64,000 nt of DNA from Thermacetogenium phaeum DSM 12270 (GCF_000305935.1 NC_018870.1:1668001-1732000), one strand, 5' to 3'. Shown: positions 8,004 to 17,381, numbered from the stretch's first letter. The notes: a model not told the origin generated them from the sequence alone. A program made the numbers and translations.

Positions 8004-9664
8004 CACTCATCCTCCCTGTAGGCAACGCGCATAACCTCTTTAATAGTGGTTATGCCCTGGAGCACCTTGGCGATACCGTCATCCTTCAAAGAGACCATCC
8101 CCTCCTGTAGAGCCAGCTGCCGCAGCTCTTCGGCAGAAGCTCTCCGCAGAATGAGCTTCTGCAAGGCGGGCGTAACGGGCAGAACCTCCACGACGGCAAT
8201 CCGACCGCGGTACCCCGTATTATTGCATTTTTCACAACCCACCCCGGCATAGAGGGGGGTACCCGGCTCCAACCCGGCAAAGGCCATTTCGGCCTCACCC
8301 GGAGTATACGGCTGCCTGCAATTCTCACAAATGCAGCGCACCAGGCGCTGGGCTACCACACCCAGCACCGAAGAGGCCACCATGAAAGGTTCCACTCCCA
8401 TGTCCAGCAACCGGATGATCGCCCCCGGAGCATCATTGGTATGCATCGTCGAGAGCACGAGGTGCCCTGTATTGGCGCTGCGGACAGCGATCTCGGCGGT
8501 TTCCAGGTCGCGTATCTCTCCGATCAGGATGATATCAGGGTCCTGCCGCAAGATCGCCCTCAGGTAAGTGGCAAAGGTTGCCCCGATCCTGGTGTTGACC
8601 TGAGCCTGATTGACGCCGTCCAGCAGGTATTCCACAGGGTCTTCAACGGTAACGATGTTCTTCTCCTCGGAATCAAGCCCCGCCAATGCCGTGTACAGGG
8701 TGGTGGTCTTCCCACTCCCCGTCGGGCCTGTCACAAGCACCATTCCGTAAGAGCTGGACAGAAAGCGGGAGAAACGCCGCAGGTTGTAATCGGAAAAACC
8801 CAATCCCTCCAGGGTGTAGTTTTTTATGCTGTCTTTATCGAGAATCCTGATAACAACCTTTTCGCCGTAGACGGTCGGCATGGTGGAAATCCTTAAGTCC
8901 AGGTTGCGCTCCGGCAGCTTGAGGGAAATGCGCCCGTCCTGAGGCATGCGCCTTTCGGAGATGTCCATGTTGGCCATGATCTTAATGCGGGAAACCACGG
9001 AATAAATCATCTTCCGGGGGAGATTCATTACGGTATGCATGACTCCGTCGATCCGGTAGCGCACCCTGATCTCCGATTTGAACGGTTCGATATGAATATC
9101 GCTGGCCTCATTCTCGACGGCCCTCATGATCAGAGAATTGACCAGCCTGATCAGAGGTGCGTCGTCGATCAGTGCTTCCTCGACGTCCTCTGCCTCCTCA
9201 TCGGCAGCGTCCTGCCCGGCATACTCCTGCATCGCCTTCTCGACTTCCGGAATCCCAAAATGCCTTTCTATAAGAGAGCTTATCTCCTTTTCATCTGCCT
9301 TTAAGGGTTCAATAATGTGGCCGGTGAGCAGCCTCAGGTCATCCAGGACAACCACATTTTGGGGATCGGCCATCGCCAGATAAAGGCGCTCCCCTTCTTT
9401 CCGGATAGGGAAAACTCTATACTTGCGGATCACCTCTTCCGGCACGATTTCCAGCAGTGCAGTATCGATCTCTTCCTTGAGGTCAAGCTCTTCGACACCG
9501 AGGACCTTCTTCAGTTCCTCCTCATCGAGCAGGTTCATTTCGACCAGAATCTGGCCCAGCAGCTGACCTGTACGGGACTGAATCAACAAAGCCTGATTCA
9601 GCTGTTCCTCTGTAATCAGGCCTTTTTCAATGAGTTTCTCTCCCAGTTTTTTTCTCCCGGCCAC
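8003..9664 (-). CDS. pilB: Pilus assembly ATPase PilB (GspE family)
   Basis: A 553-residue extension motor. The N-terminal MshEN-type domain (about residues 1-150, GEKLIEKGLITEEQLNQAL at the start) is a fold that binds cyclic-di-GMP in some members. The core has Walker A GPTGSGKT at 313-320, the Asp box VTVEDPVEYLL, Walker B IILIGEIRD and the His box STMHTNDAPGA. A zinc tetracysteine site (CENC and CEKC, about residues 445-485) is also present. First gene of a coupled pilB-pilT-pilC unit. A leader with a terminator-like hairpin precedes it. Confidence 0.95.
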   Translation of the reverse strand: MAGRKKLGEKLIEKGLITEEQLNQALLIQSRTGQLLGQILVEMNLLDEEELKKVLGVEELDLKEEIDTALLEIVPEEVIRKYRVFPIRKEGERLYLAMADPQNVVVLDDLRLLTGHIIEPLKADEKEISSLIERHFGIPEVEKAMQEYAGQDAADEEAEDVEEALIDDAPLIRLVNSLIMRAVENEASDIHIEPFKSEIRVRYRIDGVMHTVMNLPRKMIYSVVSRIKIMANMDISERRMPQDGRISLKLPERNLDLRISTMPTVYGEKVVIRILDKDSIKNYTLEGLGFSDYNLRRFSRFLSSSYGMVLVTGPTGSGKTTTLYTALAGLDSEEKNIVTVEDPVEYLLDGVNQAQVNTRIGATFATYLRAILRQDPDIILIGEIRDLETAEIAVRSANTGHLVLSTMHTNDAPGAIIRLLDMGVEPFMVASSVLGVVAQRLVRCICENCRQPYTPGEAEMAFAGLEPGTPLYAGVGCEKCNNTGYRGRIAVVEVLPVTPALQKLILRRASAEELRQLALQEGMVSLKDDGIAKVLQGITTIKEVMRVAYREDE

Positions 9665-9976
9665 AGAATTACCTCACTTCGGTAGTCTAGGGTAAAGACG
9701 ACACTGTAAAACACATTGCATCGGGCTGTTAGCCGTTAAGCCAAAAATCGGCTTCGCAGACTGAAGCCGGATGATCATCCATTTTCTTCGACAGATCTTT
9801 CTTTTTTCCTGCATTTTTAAAAAAGATCGCTTCCGACCCTTCTTGGATGGGCGAAACTTTGGTAGATAAGGATGAGGCGGCGGAAAACAACCGATCCCGG
9901 CTATCGGGACTCTGCGGGGGACCAGCCAAAATACGTACGGGGTAACGGTCAAAATTACCTTGCTAGATAAAAATAA
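9665..9976 (-). other. pilB leader region (312 bases) without a credible gene
   Basis: The gap between the PilT paralogue and pilB, all on the minus strand. The frames running through it encode no recognisable protein. It contains a CCCG/CGGG hairpin near 9897-9909 and a strong terminator-like hairpin at 9743-9769, so it may be an attenuated leader. I looked for the conserved core sequences of cyclic-di-GMP riboswitches and did not find them. Confidence 0.45.
9743..9769 (-). terminator. Terminator-like hairpin upstream of pilB
   Basis: On the minus strand CGGCTTC (9769-9763) pairs perfectly with GAAGCCG (9755-9749) around a seven-base loop, followed at once by ATTTTT. A second small stem GGCT/AGCC follows. 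It could end the aro/pilT-like transcript or attenuate entry into pilB. Confidence 0.6.
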
Positions 9977-11008
9977 TCACCTGCCCTGGGGAAGGGCTTC
10001 AGAACAGGGGACGATCCCCTCTTCACAAAGCCTCTTCAGAGAGGCGGCAAGCGTCTGCATGCCGTACCGTCCCCCTGCCTCGATCGTGGACGGCAGCTGC
10101 CGGAGAGCTCCATCCCGGATCAGGCTTCTCACCGCCGGGGTAGCGATCAGAACCTCCACAGCCGGCACCAGGCCCGTTCCACTGGCCCGCGGGAACAGCC
10201 GCTGGGAAACCACACCCTGCAGCACAGCCGCCAGCCGGACCATCATCTGCTGTCTGCAATCAGGTGGAAAATTTCCGATCAGACGCTCCACAGTTTGGGT
10301 GGCATCGAGGGCAGGGAAACCGGCGATGATCAGGTGCCCCCTTTCGGCCGCCGAGATGGCCGCCCGGACGGCCTCCCCGTCGGGCAGTTCCCCGGCAATG
10401 ATGACGTCGGCTCCCTGTGCGAGGGCGCTACGCAAACCGCAGTAAAAAGAAGGGGTATCCTCACCGACCTCCCGCTGGCTGACGATGCTCATCTGATGGC
10501 GGTGAAGGTACTCGATAGGGTTTTCCAGAGTGATCACCAGGCAGCTGCGCCCCCTGTTGATCAGATCGACCATCGCCGCCAGGGTCGTCGTTTTCCCGCT
10601 TCTGGTAGGGCCTGTCACCAGGATCAGCCCCTGAGAACAGAGCGCCAGATTTTTAACGGCCTCCGGCAGCCCGAGCTCCTCGATAGATGGGACTGCGTCG
10701 GGAATCGGCCGCAGGGAGAGGGCACAGACCCCCTGTTGGCGGTAAACAGCGGCCCGGAACCGCCCGACACCCGGAATTGAGGAAGCGGCAACGATCTCCC
10801 CTGCCCCGGCAAAGCGCTCCCACTGCTCATCTGACAGCAGAAAACGGGCAAAACGCTCGGTGTCCCCGGCGCTCAAAAGGGGGGCATCCATTTTTACCAG
10901 GCGACTGTCGACACGGAGCACAGGAGGAGCTCCGGCGGCTAGGTAGAGGTCGGTTGCCCCTTTCCCAACTGCGGTTAAAAGGATTTCCTTCGCCTCCAGG
11001 CGTTCCAT
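9977..11008 (-). CDS. Degenerate PilT paralogue
   Basis: A 343-residue protein that aligns along its whole length with PilT (for example ENPIEYLHRHQMSIVSQREV and the RYGMQTL segment) but has altered motor motifs. Walker A is GPTRSGKT (residues 133-140, Arg for Gly). The Asp box reads LENPIEY instead of LEDPIEY. The His box near 225-236 is HLIIAGFPALDA, lacking the ATLHT histidine. The Walker B region keeps the glutamate (AGELPD, Glu207) but loses the usual RDLET. It may be a weak or inactive motor subunit, a PilU-like accessory, or a regulator. The ATG at 11008 has GGGAGGG six bases upstream and follows aroB by 15 bases. Confidence 0.85.
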   Translation of the reverse strand: MERLEAKEILLTAVGKGATDLYLAAGAPPVLRVDSRLVKMDAPLLSAGDTERFARFLLSDEQWERFAGAGEIVAASSIPGVGRFRAAVYRQQGVCALSLRPIPDAVPSIEELGLPEAVKNLALCSQGLILVTGPTRSGKTTTLAAMVDLINRGRSCLVITLENPIEYLHRHQMSIVSQREVGEDTPSFYCGLRSALAQGADVIIAGELPDGEAVRAAISAAERGHLIIAGFPALDATQTVERLIGNFPPDCRQQMMVRLAAVLQGVVSQRLFPRASGTGLVPAVEVLIATPAVRSLIRDGALRQLPSTIEAGGRYGMQTLAASLKRLCEEGIVPCSEALPQGR

Positions 11009-11023
11009 CAGTTCCCTCCCCGT

Positions 11024-12106
11024 TTAAGAGCGGCATTCTTCCAGCGCCGCCACCACTTCGTCGTCGCTGACATCGTCGAAGACCTCCACCCGACCCAGAG
11101 TGAGAGGGAGCACGAAGCGCGGCCGGCCGCGGTGCGCCTTTTTGTCCCGGGGCAGAATTCTGACCACATCCTCTGCTTTAAAAGGAGAGGAAACGGGAAG
11201 GCCGGCGCGTCGGAGAAGGCATACGAGCCGCTCCCTTTCCGCCTCTTTCAGCAGACCTCTGGCTGCAGCTATCGCCGAGGCAACCGCCATCCCCACGGCG
11301 ATCGCCTCACCGTGCCTGTACACACGGTAACCGGTCAGGGCTTCCAGGGCGTGTCCTATTGTATGGCCGAAGTTGAGGATCGCCCGCGGCCCCTTTTCCC
11401 GCTCATCCATCTGCACGATTTCCGCTTTGACGGCGCACGATCTTTTGACAACCCTGATCAGGGCCTCCTCCTGCAGCGCCATTACTTCCTCCAGGTTCTC
11501 CTCCAGGTAGCGGAAAAACGCCGCATCCCGGATAACACCGTACTTGATCACCTCGGCCAGGCCGGAGCGCACCTCCCGCGGTTCCAGGGTACGCAGCACC
11601 TGAACATCAGTAAAAGTGAGCCGCGGTTGATAAAAGCAGCCGATGGTGTTTTTTCCCAGCGGATGGTTAACGGCGACCTTCCCTCCGACAGAACTGTCTA
11701 CCTGGGCCAGCAGGGTAGTCGGCACCTGTATGTAAGAAACGCCGCGCATATAGGTGGCGGCCACAAATCCCGCCAGATCGCCGATCACCCCTCCCCCGAG
11801 GGCCACAACGGCGCCTCCCCGTTCCAGCCCACCATCGAGGGCAGCGGTATAAAGGATCTCGGCAGACTGCAGAGATTTATACTGCTCACCAGCAGGTAAT
11901 TCCCGGTATAAAACCTCGAAACCGGCTTTTTTCAGGGAGTTTTTCACCCTCTCCCCGTACAGCGAGCCGACAATTTCATCGGTAACCAAAAAGAGGCGCG
12001 GCCCGCAACCGAGTTGCCCCACGGCCTCGCCAAGGCTGTCGAGGATACCGGATCCAATGACGATAGAATAACTGCGTTCCCCGAGTTCAACCCGCAGAGA
12101 ATCCAC
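11024..12106 (-). CDS. aroB: 3-dehydroquinate synthase
   Basis: Second step of the shikimate pathway: DAHP is cyclised to 3-dehydroquinate using NAD and a divalent metal. Visible signatures are GGGVIGDLAGFVAATYMRG (NAD site), PTTLLAQVDSSVGGK (phosphate binding), GLAEVIKYG with its metal-binding Glu, and NFGHTIGHALE plus YRHGEAIAVGM with metal histidines. Length is normal for the family. I use the GTG at 12106, eight bases after AAGGGAG; a GTG two codons earlier is closer to that site than ideal. It overlaps the end of aroK by 20 bases. Confidence 0.96.
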   Translation of the reverse strand: MDSLRVELGERSYSIVIGSGILDSLGEAVGQLGCGPRLFLVTDEIVGSLYGERVKNSLKKAGFEVLYRELPAGEQYKSLQSAEILYTAALDGGLERGGAVVALGGGVIGDLAGFVAATYMRGVSYIQVPTTLLAQVDSSVGGKVAVNHPLGKNTIGCFYQPRLTFTDVQVLRTLEPREVRSGLAEVIKYGVIRDAAFFRYLEENLEEVMALQEEALIRVVKRSCAVKAEIVQMDEREKGPRAILNFGHTIGHALEALTGYRVYRHGEAIAVGMAVASAIAAARGLLKEAERERLVCLLRRAGLPVSSPFKAEDVVRILPRDKKAHRGRPRFVLPLTLGRVEVFDDVSDDEVVAALEECRS

Positions 12107-12647
12107 AACCACAACTCCCTTCGCAAACCCATCCCTGTTCCTGCAGAAACCGGATTATTCTGGTGACAGTCTCATCAGCTGTAATATCTGATGTGTCGAT
12201 GCGCAGATCGCAGTCTCGGTAATAGGGGGCCCTTGCATCCAAAAGTGCGGCTATTCGCTTCACCAGATCGCCCTTTCCGTTCAAAAGGGGGCGCCCTCCC
12301 GCTCCGCCCACTCTCCCGGCAATCACCTCCGGCCTGGCCTCGAGCAGGACGATGTAACCGTTCTCCCGCAGTCTCTTGACGTTCTCCGGGTTCAGCACAA
12401 CACCACCGCCGGTAGCGATGACGCACTTTCGCGCGGCCGCCGCCCAGGCGACGGCGCGGCGCTCTTCCAGGCGGAACCGCTCTTCCCCAAACTTTCGGAA
12501 GATCTCCGGTATGGTAAGGCCGGTTGCCTCCTCGACCATGTCGTCCGTGTCCAGAAATGCCATTTTTAACCGGGAGGCCAGCCTTCTTCCGACGGCGGTT
12601 TTGCCCGTTCCCATAAAACCTGTCAGCACAACGTTCTCCCTGGCCAT
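12087..12647 (-). CDS. aroK: Shikimate kinase
   Basis: Phosphorylates shikimate at the 3-hydroxyl with ATP. The P-loop GFMGTGKTAVG lies at about residues 10-20, the shikimate-binding DTDDMVE at 33-39, the FRLEE block, the GGGVVL substrate loop and the lid arginine in GGRPLL. Total 186 residues, slightly long because of a Cys/Gly-rich tail (CEGSCGCGF) that overlaps the aroB start and is probably not functional. The ATG at 12647 directly abuts AGGAG, so initiation may be inefficient or use a later GTG. Confidence 0.95.
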   Translation of the reverse strand: MARENVVLTGFMGTGKTAVGRRLASRLKMAFLDTDDMVEEATGLTIPEIFRKFGEERFRLEERRAVAWAAAARKCVIATGGGVVLNPENVKRLRENGYIVLLEARPEVIAGRVGGAGGRPLLNGKGDLVKRIAALLDARAPYYRDCDLRIDTSDITADETVTRIIRFLQEQGWVCEGSCGCGFSAG

Positions 12648-12692
12648 CTCCTAATTTCCACATCCACTCCGCAAGCGGTCTGTAACAACTTA

Positions 12693-13871
12693 TTAAATAC
12701 TCTCCAGGTAAGCAAGGTACTCCTTCCAGCCTCTCCTGATCTCCTCCAGGGTATCGCCACCAAACTTTTCTATAACGGCATCCGCCAGGACCCATGCCAC
12801 CATCGCCTCAGCCACCACGGCCGCCGCGGGGACAATGCAGACGTCGCTTCTTTCCACCGCAGCAGCGGTCTCCCTTTTCGTTCCGATATCCACGCTCGCC
12901 AGAGGTTTACCCAAAGTAGGGATGGGCTTGACTGCCGCCCTCAGCACCAACGGCTCCCCGTTGGTGACCCCACCTTCAAGCCCTCCGGCATTGTTGGTCT
13001 TCCGGAAGAACCCTCTGCCGTCTGCGTAGTAGATCGGGTCATGGTAGCCGGAACCCTCAATTCCGGCTCCGCGAAAACCGAGCCCGATCTCCACCCCCTT
13101 CACCGAAGGAATACCCATCACTGCCGCTGCCAGCCTGGCATCGAGGCGGCGGTCCCAGTGGACGTAACTGCCGATTCCCGGGGGGAGACCGATGCAGACG
13201 ACCTCAAACACCCCACCCAGGGTGTCCTCTCTTTCCCTGGCGGCATCGATCTCCGCCATCATAGCAGCTGCTGCTCTGCCGTCGGCACAACCCACCGGGG
13301 ACCGGGCCGCAGCCTCGGCCAGATCCGTGTAATCCACATCCGGACCATATGCGGGAGCAGCAGCACTCCCGATCTGAACGACATGGCTGAAAATCCAGCA
13401 CCCCAGGGAATCCAGCAGCAGCCTCCCCAGCGTCCCGGCGGCAACCCGGACCGCCGTTTCCCGGGCACTTGCCCTTTCCAGCACATTGCGCAGATCCTGC
13501 TGCCGGTACTTCATACCACCCGCCAGATCGGCATGCCCCGGTCGCGGTCTGGTAACAGCCTTCGCCGTCTCCTTCTCCTCGACAATCTGCTCTGGATCGG
13601 GAGACATCACCTCGATCCAGTTTTCCCAATCCCGATTCCTTATTTGCAGGGTGATCGGGCTCCCCAGGGTTATGCCCTTGCGCACTCCCGAGAGGATCTC
13701 GACACAGTCCCTCTCAATCTTCATGCGCCCACCTCGGCCGTACGTGGACTGCCTTCTTCGAAGCTGAGCGTCGATTGCCTCTTTATCGACAACCACCCCG
13801 GCCGGAAAACCCTCGACTATGGCCGTCAGTACCGGCCCATGTGACTCGCCCGCCGTCAATAAACGCAACAT
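12693..13871 (-). CDS. aroC: Chorismate synthase
   Basis: The last common step of aromatic amino-acid synthesis: EPSP is converted to chorismate with reduced FMN. The N-terminal LTAGESHGP, the [13 protein letters not shown] segment, RPGHADLAG, the ASARETA block ([14 protein letters not shown]) and [11 protein letters not shown] are all chorismate-synthase signatures. The length (392) is normal. It begins 20 bases after aroE and has the ATG at 13871 within a GTGATG start. Part of the aroE-aroC-aroK-aroB operon. Confidence 0.96.
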   Translation of the reverse strand: MLRLLTAGESHGPVLTAIVEGFPAGVVVDKEAIDAQLRRRQSTYGRGGRMKIERDCVEILSGVRKGITLGSPITLQIRNRDWENWIEVMSPDPEQIVEEKETAKAVTRPRPGHADLAGGMKYRQQDLRNVLERASARETAVRVAAGTLGRLLLDSLGCWIFSHVVQIGSAAAPAYGPDVDYTDLAEAAARSPVGCADGRAAAAMMAEIDAAREREDTLGGVFEVVCIGLPPGIGSYVHWDRRLDARLAAAVMGIPSVKGVEIGLGFRGAGIEGSGYHDPIYYADGRGFFRKTNNAGGLEGGVTNGEPLVLRAAVKPIPTLGKPLASVDIGTKRETAAAVERSDVCIVPAAAVVAEAMVAWVLADAVIEKFGGDTLEEIRRGWKEYLAYLESI

Positions 13872-13891
13872 CACACTGCCCCATTTCTTTT

Positions 13892-14797
13892 TTAATTTCC
13901 TGCTTCAATACCTCCGCCCTTGCCGCCCTTATAAGATAAAAGACACTCCTCAACCGCCTCCCTCATGGCGGCGACAGGAGCCTCTATTCCCGTCCACAGC
14001 TCAAACGCCAAGGCGCCCTGGGCAACCAGCATTCCCACCCCGTTCAAGACACGGCAGCCTGCTGCGGCTGCATCAGCAAGCAGCTTCGTCCGGATGGGGT
14101 TGTACACCAGATCACAAACAAGGATCCCGGGGGGAAGCTTTTCGGCAGGTATGGGAGAAGAATGGCAGTCAGGAAACATGCCTACCGGTGTGGCATTGAC
14201 GACCAGGTCGGCGCCCTTAAGTGCCTCTTCTAAAAGGCCATCATGAAAGGATCCCGCCGCCGTGCAGCATCCGGTCTTTCTCTCGAGATCTGCGGCCAGC
14301 GTCCGCGCTCTTCCGGGATCCCTGTTAATAACGGAAAGAGAAACAGCACCGCCGATGGCGAGCGCAAAAGCCACCGCCCGGGCCGCGCCGCCCGCCCCCA
14401 GGACAACGGCCTTTTTACCGGTAGCCTCGAAACCCGCTTCTTCCCGCAGCGAGCGGAGAAAACCGGCAGCATCGGTGTTATACCCGCAAAGGCGATTCTC
14501 CCTACGAACAACGGCGTTGACCGCTCCTATCAACTCCGCCTCCCGGTCGACCTCATCCAGGTACTTTAGAACGCTCTCCTTATGGGGTATAGTTATGTTG
14601 ACCCCACCGAGGCCGAGTGCACGTATCGCCGCAACGGCAGTAGCCAGCCCATCCCTTTTCACGCGCAAAGGGACGTAACAGCAATCCAGTCCGCAGGCCG
14701 CAAACGCCCTGTTCTGCATTACAGGTGACAAAGAATGGCCGACAGGATCGCCGTAAAGAGCGAATACCTTTGTCTGCCCACCGATCGCTATTCCCAT
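13892..14797 (-). CDS. aroE: Shikimate dehydrogenase
   Basis: NADPH-dependent reduction of 3-dehydroshikimate. The substrate-binding half carries [10 protein letters not shown] and NITIPHKES with the catalytic lysine, plus NTDAAGF. The nucleotide-binding half carries GAGGAARAV and the NRD stretch that follows the second beta strand of NADP-specific enzymes. VNATPVGM and a C-terminal [16 protein letters not shown] complete the family pattern. 301 residues, first gene of the aro block. The start faces a small plus-strand gene across a 93-base AT-rich divergent promoter region. Confidence 0.95.
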   Translation of the reverse strand: MGIAIGGQTKVFALYGDPVGHSLSPVMQNRAFAACGLDCCYVPLRVKRDGLATAVAAIRALGLGGVNITIPHKESVLKYLDEVDREAELIGAVNAVVRRENRLCGYNTDAAGFLRSLREEAGFEATGKKAVVLGAGGAARAVAFALAIGGAVSLSVINRDPGRARTLAADLERKTGCCTAAGSFHDGLLEEALKGADLVVNATPVGMFPDCHSSPIPAEKLPPGILVCDLVYNPIRTKLLADAAAAGCRVLNGVGMLVAQGALAFELWTGIEAPVAAMREAVEECLLSYKGGKGGGIEAGN

Positions 14798-14890
14798 TAG
14801 ATCAGTTCCCCCGCGAAATCCAGGTTAAAAAATACATAACTGTTCTTTTTCCAGTTCATAATAAGTTATAAACGTAAAAGGAGGGCTACG

Positions 14891-15043
14891 ATGTCACACC
14901 ACCTAAATGACCTCGAAATAGCCAGTATTTCTCAAGAGGCGTTGCAAAAATTACAGGAAGCAGAAAAGGAAATCAATCAACTCAAAGGAGGTAACCGCAC
15001 GGAAGAAGTCTATCTGCTGGCTCTCACAAAGCGGGGGCGATAA
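14891..15043 (+). CDS. Small hypothetical protein (50 aa)
   Basis: A short reading frame with an excellent ribosome site (AGGAGG, five bases before the ATG). The product is 50 residues, begins MSHHLNDLEIASISQEALQ, is acidic and helical in the first two thirds and ends in a basic TKRGR tail. There is no signal peptide or membrane segment. It runs straight into a perfect hairpin that overlaps its stop codon, supporting a real monocistronic gene. I do not recognise a function. Confidence 0.7.
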   Translation: MSHHLNDLEIASISQEALQKLQEAEKEINQLKGGNRTEEVYLLALTKRGR

Positions 15044-15057
15044 GGTATTATCGCCCC
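15034..15057. terminator. Perfect hairpin at the end of the small gene
   Basis: GGGGCGATAA (15034-15043) pairs without mismatch with TTATCGCCCC (15048-15057) around a four-base loop. It overlaps the stop of the small plus-strand gene and lies 14 bases from the stop of the convergent receiver gene, so it could work in both directions, although T-runs are weak. Confidence 0.7.
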
Positions 15058-15071
15058 TTATCACTTTGATT

Positions 15072-15440
15072 TCACACCAGCGATAGACACTCCTGCATCC
15101 TCTCAATGAGCTTATTAAAATCCAGCGGCTTGGTCAGATGCAAATCCGACCCGGCCTCTTTTGCCTTTTCCCGAATCATTTCATCCTGATCACCCGAATA
15201 GGTGATCACCACCGTTTCCGGCCACCTCTCTTTGATCAGCCTCGTCGCAGTAATGCCATCCATGACAGGCATACGGACATCCATCAACACCAGTCGGGGA
15301 CGCTCAGCTTCCATCAGCTGCAGGGCCTCCAACCCGTTCTCTGCTTCCCCTATTACCCGAAATGGAGAAAAAACATTTAAATAGTCGACGACGATAGATC
15401 GTAATGCTGAATAATCATCAACAACAAGGACATCCACCAT
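15072..15440 (-). CDS. Stand-alone CheY-like response regulator
   Basis: A 122-residue receiver domain with no output domain. The acidic pair is in LVVDDY (residues 7-8), the phospho-acceptor Asp in LVLMDVRMPVMDG (near 54), the switch Thr/Ser in TYSGD, and the Lys in LTKPLD near 105. It would accept phosphate from a histidine kinase encoded elsewhere and act by protein interaction, for example on motility or on the neighbouring pilus; that link is inference from location only. The start is secure: GGAGAG seven bases before the ATG. Confidence 0.9.
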   Translation of the reverse strand: MVDVLVVDDYSALRSIVVDYLNVFSPFRVIGEAENGLEALQLMEAERPRLVLMDVRMPVMDGITATRLIKERWPETVVITYSGDQDEMIREKAKEAGSDLHLTKPLDFNKLIERMQECLSLV

Positions 15441-15533
15441 AATATAACTCTCCTGTAGTAATATTGTTTATTTTGGAGGTATATACCAGAAAAATCCCTG
15501 CAATATTTTAGCAAAATCTTACTGGAAATATTG

Positions 15534-16028
15534 TCAGAACGCGTCGACTCTTTTTTTTAAAATAAGTTTCTCCAAAAACCGCATAAATCGTGTTCCGATA
15601 AATTCCTCGTTGCTGATAGGAGTTACCAGAATCGTAAACAGGCCCAGCCTGTTGCCTCCCAGCATGTCGGTAAAAAGCTGATCCCCGATCACCGCGGTGG
15701 TCTCCGGCTTCGTCCCCATCAGTTCCATCGCCCGGCGGAAACTGCGACGCCGCGGTTTGCGGGCGCGGGCGATAAAGGGAACGCCGGCCCGTTCCGCCAC
15801 CTCCCGGACCCGGTAATCGGAATTGTTGGAAACGAAACACAGTTTCAAGCCGGTTCGGGCGGCTCGAACTAGCCATTCTGCGGTCTCCTCGGAGAGCCGG
15901 GGATTATTCCATTCGGTAAGAGTATTGTCAAGATCCAAAATAATGCCGCGAATGCCGGAAGCATACAGTTCGGAGAGGGGGATGTCGAAGATCGATTTAT
16001 ACATTTTTTTGGGTTGAAGCAGCTGCAT
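15534..16028 (-). CDS. yqeG: YqeG-family HAD phosphatase
   Basis: A 164-residue HAD subfamily IIIA protein. Motif I is ILDLDNTLTEWN (nucleophile Asp and acid/base Asp), motif II is in CFVSNNS, the motif III lysine or arginine is in the RKPRRR stretch, and motif IV is VIGDQLFTDMLGGNRLG. The family is conserved in Firmicutes, often beside aro or yqeH genes; the substrate is uncertain (phosphatidylglycerophosphate phosphatase activity is reported for related proteins). GGGGGG before the ATG gives a strong start. Confidence 0.9.
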   Translation of the reverse strand: MQLLQPKKMYKSIFDIPLSELYASGIRGIILDLDNTLTEWNNPRLSEETAEWLVRAARTGLKLCFVSNNSDYRVREVAERAGVPFIARARKPRRRSFRRAMELMGTKPETTAVIGDQLFTDMLGGNRLGLFTILVTPISNEEFIGTRFMRFLEKLILKKRVDAF

Positions 16029-16362
16029 TTTTTTACCCCCCGGGCTGACGGAAAGTCCGTATGGTTACCCTTTATTATTCCCACCTAACCTTTCAGGTGG
16101 CTCAGTATACATTTTACCTTAAAAGCAATAATAAACCAGGGGTGCCTTGATATCAAGTAGCAAAACAGACCATCCACAGATATAACCCTGTTGCTTCGGC
16201 TAGAGGACCAACCCACAGATTCGTCATGAACAGGGTCGGCGTCGAATACCCACTTAATGATCACCCGCTAGCTTCCTCTACTCTTGTGGATTTCTCCAAC
16301 CCGTGATATAAAAACAAATGAAGCCGTCTGTGCCCACAATCTGCCAGAAAGGGGAGGAAGTT
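16029..16362. other. Divergent intergenic region, 334 bases
   Basis: Separates yqeG (minus) from the metallophosphoesterase gene (plus). A CCACCT/AGGTGG stem with an eight-base loop lies at 16081-16100 in the yqeG leader. No gene, repeat or promoter with both boxes could be assigned. Confidence 0.35.
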
Positions 16363-17268
16363 ATGCGTATCGGTTTGGTCAGCGACACCCACGGTGAATT
16401 GGAAAACCTGAGAGAAGCTACCCGACAACTGGTCGAGGTGCATAATGTCGACAAGATCGTGCACCTGGGAGATGAATGGGAAGACTGCCAGGTCTTTCAG
16501 GAAGTGCCGGAAACAGAGGCGATGATAATCCCTGGAGTCTACGCCGTTCAGTATAGGGATCCGTCCATTCCCAACCGGATAATATCGACCATCGAAGGCT
16601 GGAAAATACTTTTCACGCATTCACCCGAACCCCACTCCAACGACCTACCCGAAGATCCGGACCCCAAAGAACTGGCCGCAAAACAAGAAATCGATATAGT
16701 AGCCTATGGACACACCCACATCCCTGCAGTCGAAGAAAAGGATTACGTGCTAATGGTCAACCTCGGTCACCTCAAGACAGAAGACAAAAAGGGACATCCA
16801 CCCAGCTATGCCCTCTTGGAGATCCGCCCGAGGGAGGTTAAGGTGAAAATCGTCGAGTTAACAAACCAGAAAACACTGGTCGAACGGACGTTTACCAAAA
16901 AGAAGATTACCGTAACCGCTTCTGACCTCAAACTTAGAGGGCTCCTGAACGACACCGAAACAGCTGAGAAAATCTGGGACGCCCTTCCTATTGAAGGCCA
17001 GGCCAACCTCTGGGGAGAGGAAATTTATTTCCAGATTCCGGTAGACGCAGAGCTGGAAGACGGGCGGGAAACAGTTGAGCTGGGAGATATCGGCTACTGG
17101 CCGCCAGGACCAGCAGTCTGCTTCTTCTTTGGCCCGACACCGGTATCAAAAGGAGATGAGATCCGCCCCTACAGTCCGGTGACGGTCATCGGAAAACTGG
17201 TCGATGACCCCAAATTACTGCGGAAGGTAAAAGAAAAGGAAACCGTGAAAATAACTATTTATTGGTGA
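16363..17268 (+). CDS. Metallophosphoesterase fused to a cyclophilin-like domain
   Basis: The N-terminal half (about residues 1-165) is a YfcE/MJ0936-type calcineurin-like phosphoesterase: metal ligands in GLVSDTHGE, HLGDEWED, FTHSPEPH and the closing YGHTHIP. The C-terminal half (about 200-300) matches the TM1367-like cyclophilin family: a DALPIEGQANLWGEEIYF segment, then VELGDIGYWPPGPAVCFFFG. This pairing is unusual. The ATG at 16363 is chosen because GGGGAGGAAG precedes it and the SDTHG motif then falls at the normal distance from the N-terminus. A cytoplasmic phosphodiesterase or phosphatase is expected; the substrate is unknown. Confidence 0.85.
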   Translation: MRIGLVSDTHGELENLREATRQLVEVHNVDKIVHLGDEWEDCQVFQEVPETEAMIIPGVYAVQYRDPSIPNRIISTIEGWKILFTHSPEPHSNDLPEDPDPKELAAKQEIDIVAYGHTHIPAVEEKDYVLMVNLGHLKTEDKKGHPPSYALLEIRPREVKVKIVELTNQKTLVERTFTKKKITVTASDLKLRGLLNDTETAEKIWDALPIEGQANLWGEEIYFQIPVDAELEDGRETVELGDIGYWPPGPAVCFFFGPTPVSKGDEIRPYSPVTVIGKLVDDPKLLRKVKEKETVKITIYW

Positions 17269-17381
17269 TTTAACCATTTTTTATCCGTCTCCATAGTAGA
17301 AATCTGCGTCGACAATGGTGCTCGCATGGACTGAGTCCCGGACTTTAGAGTTGCCACTCTGGTTGTCGCACTATTGAAAAG

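Noticed and set aside
9665-9976. Cyclic-di-GMP riboswitch or a gene (9674-9952) upstream of pilB
   Set aside because: The conserved riboswitch core sequences are absent, and the translated frames look random and overlap the terminator-like hairpin.
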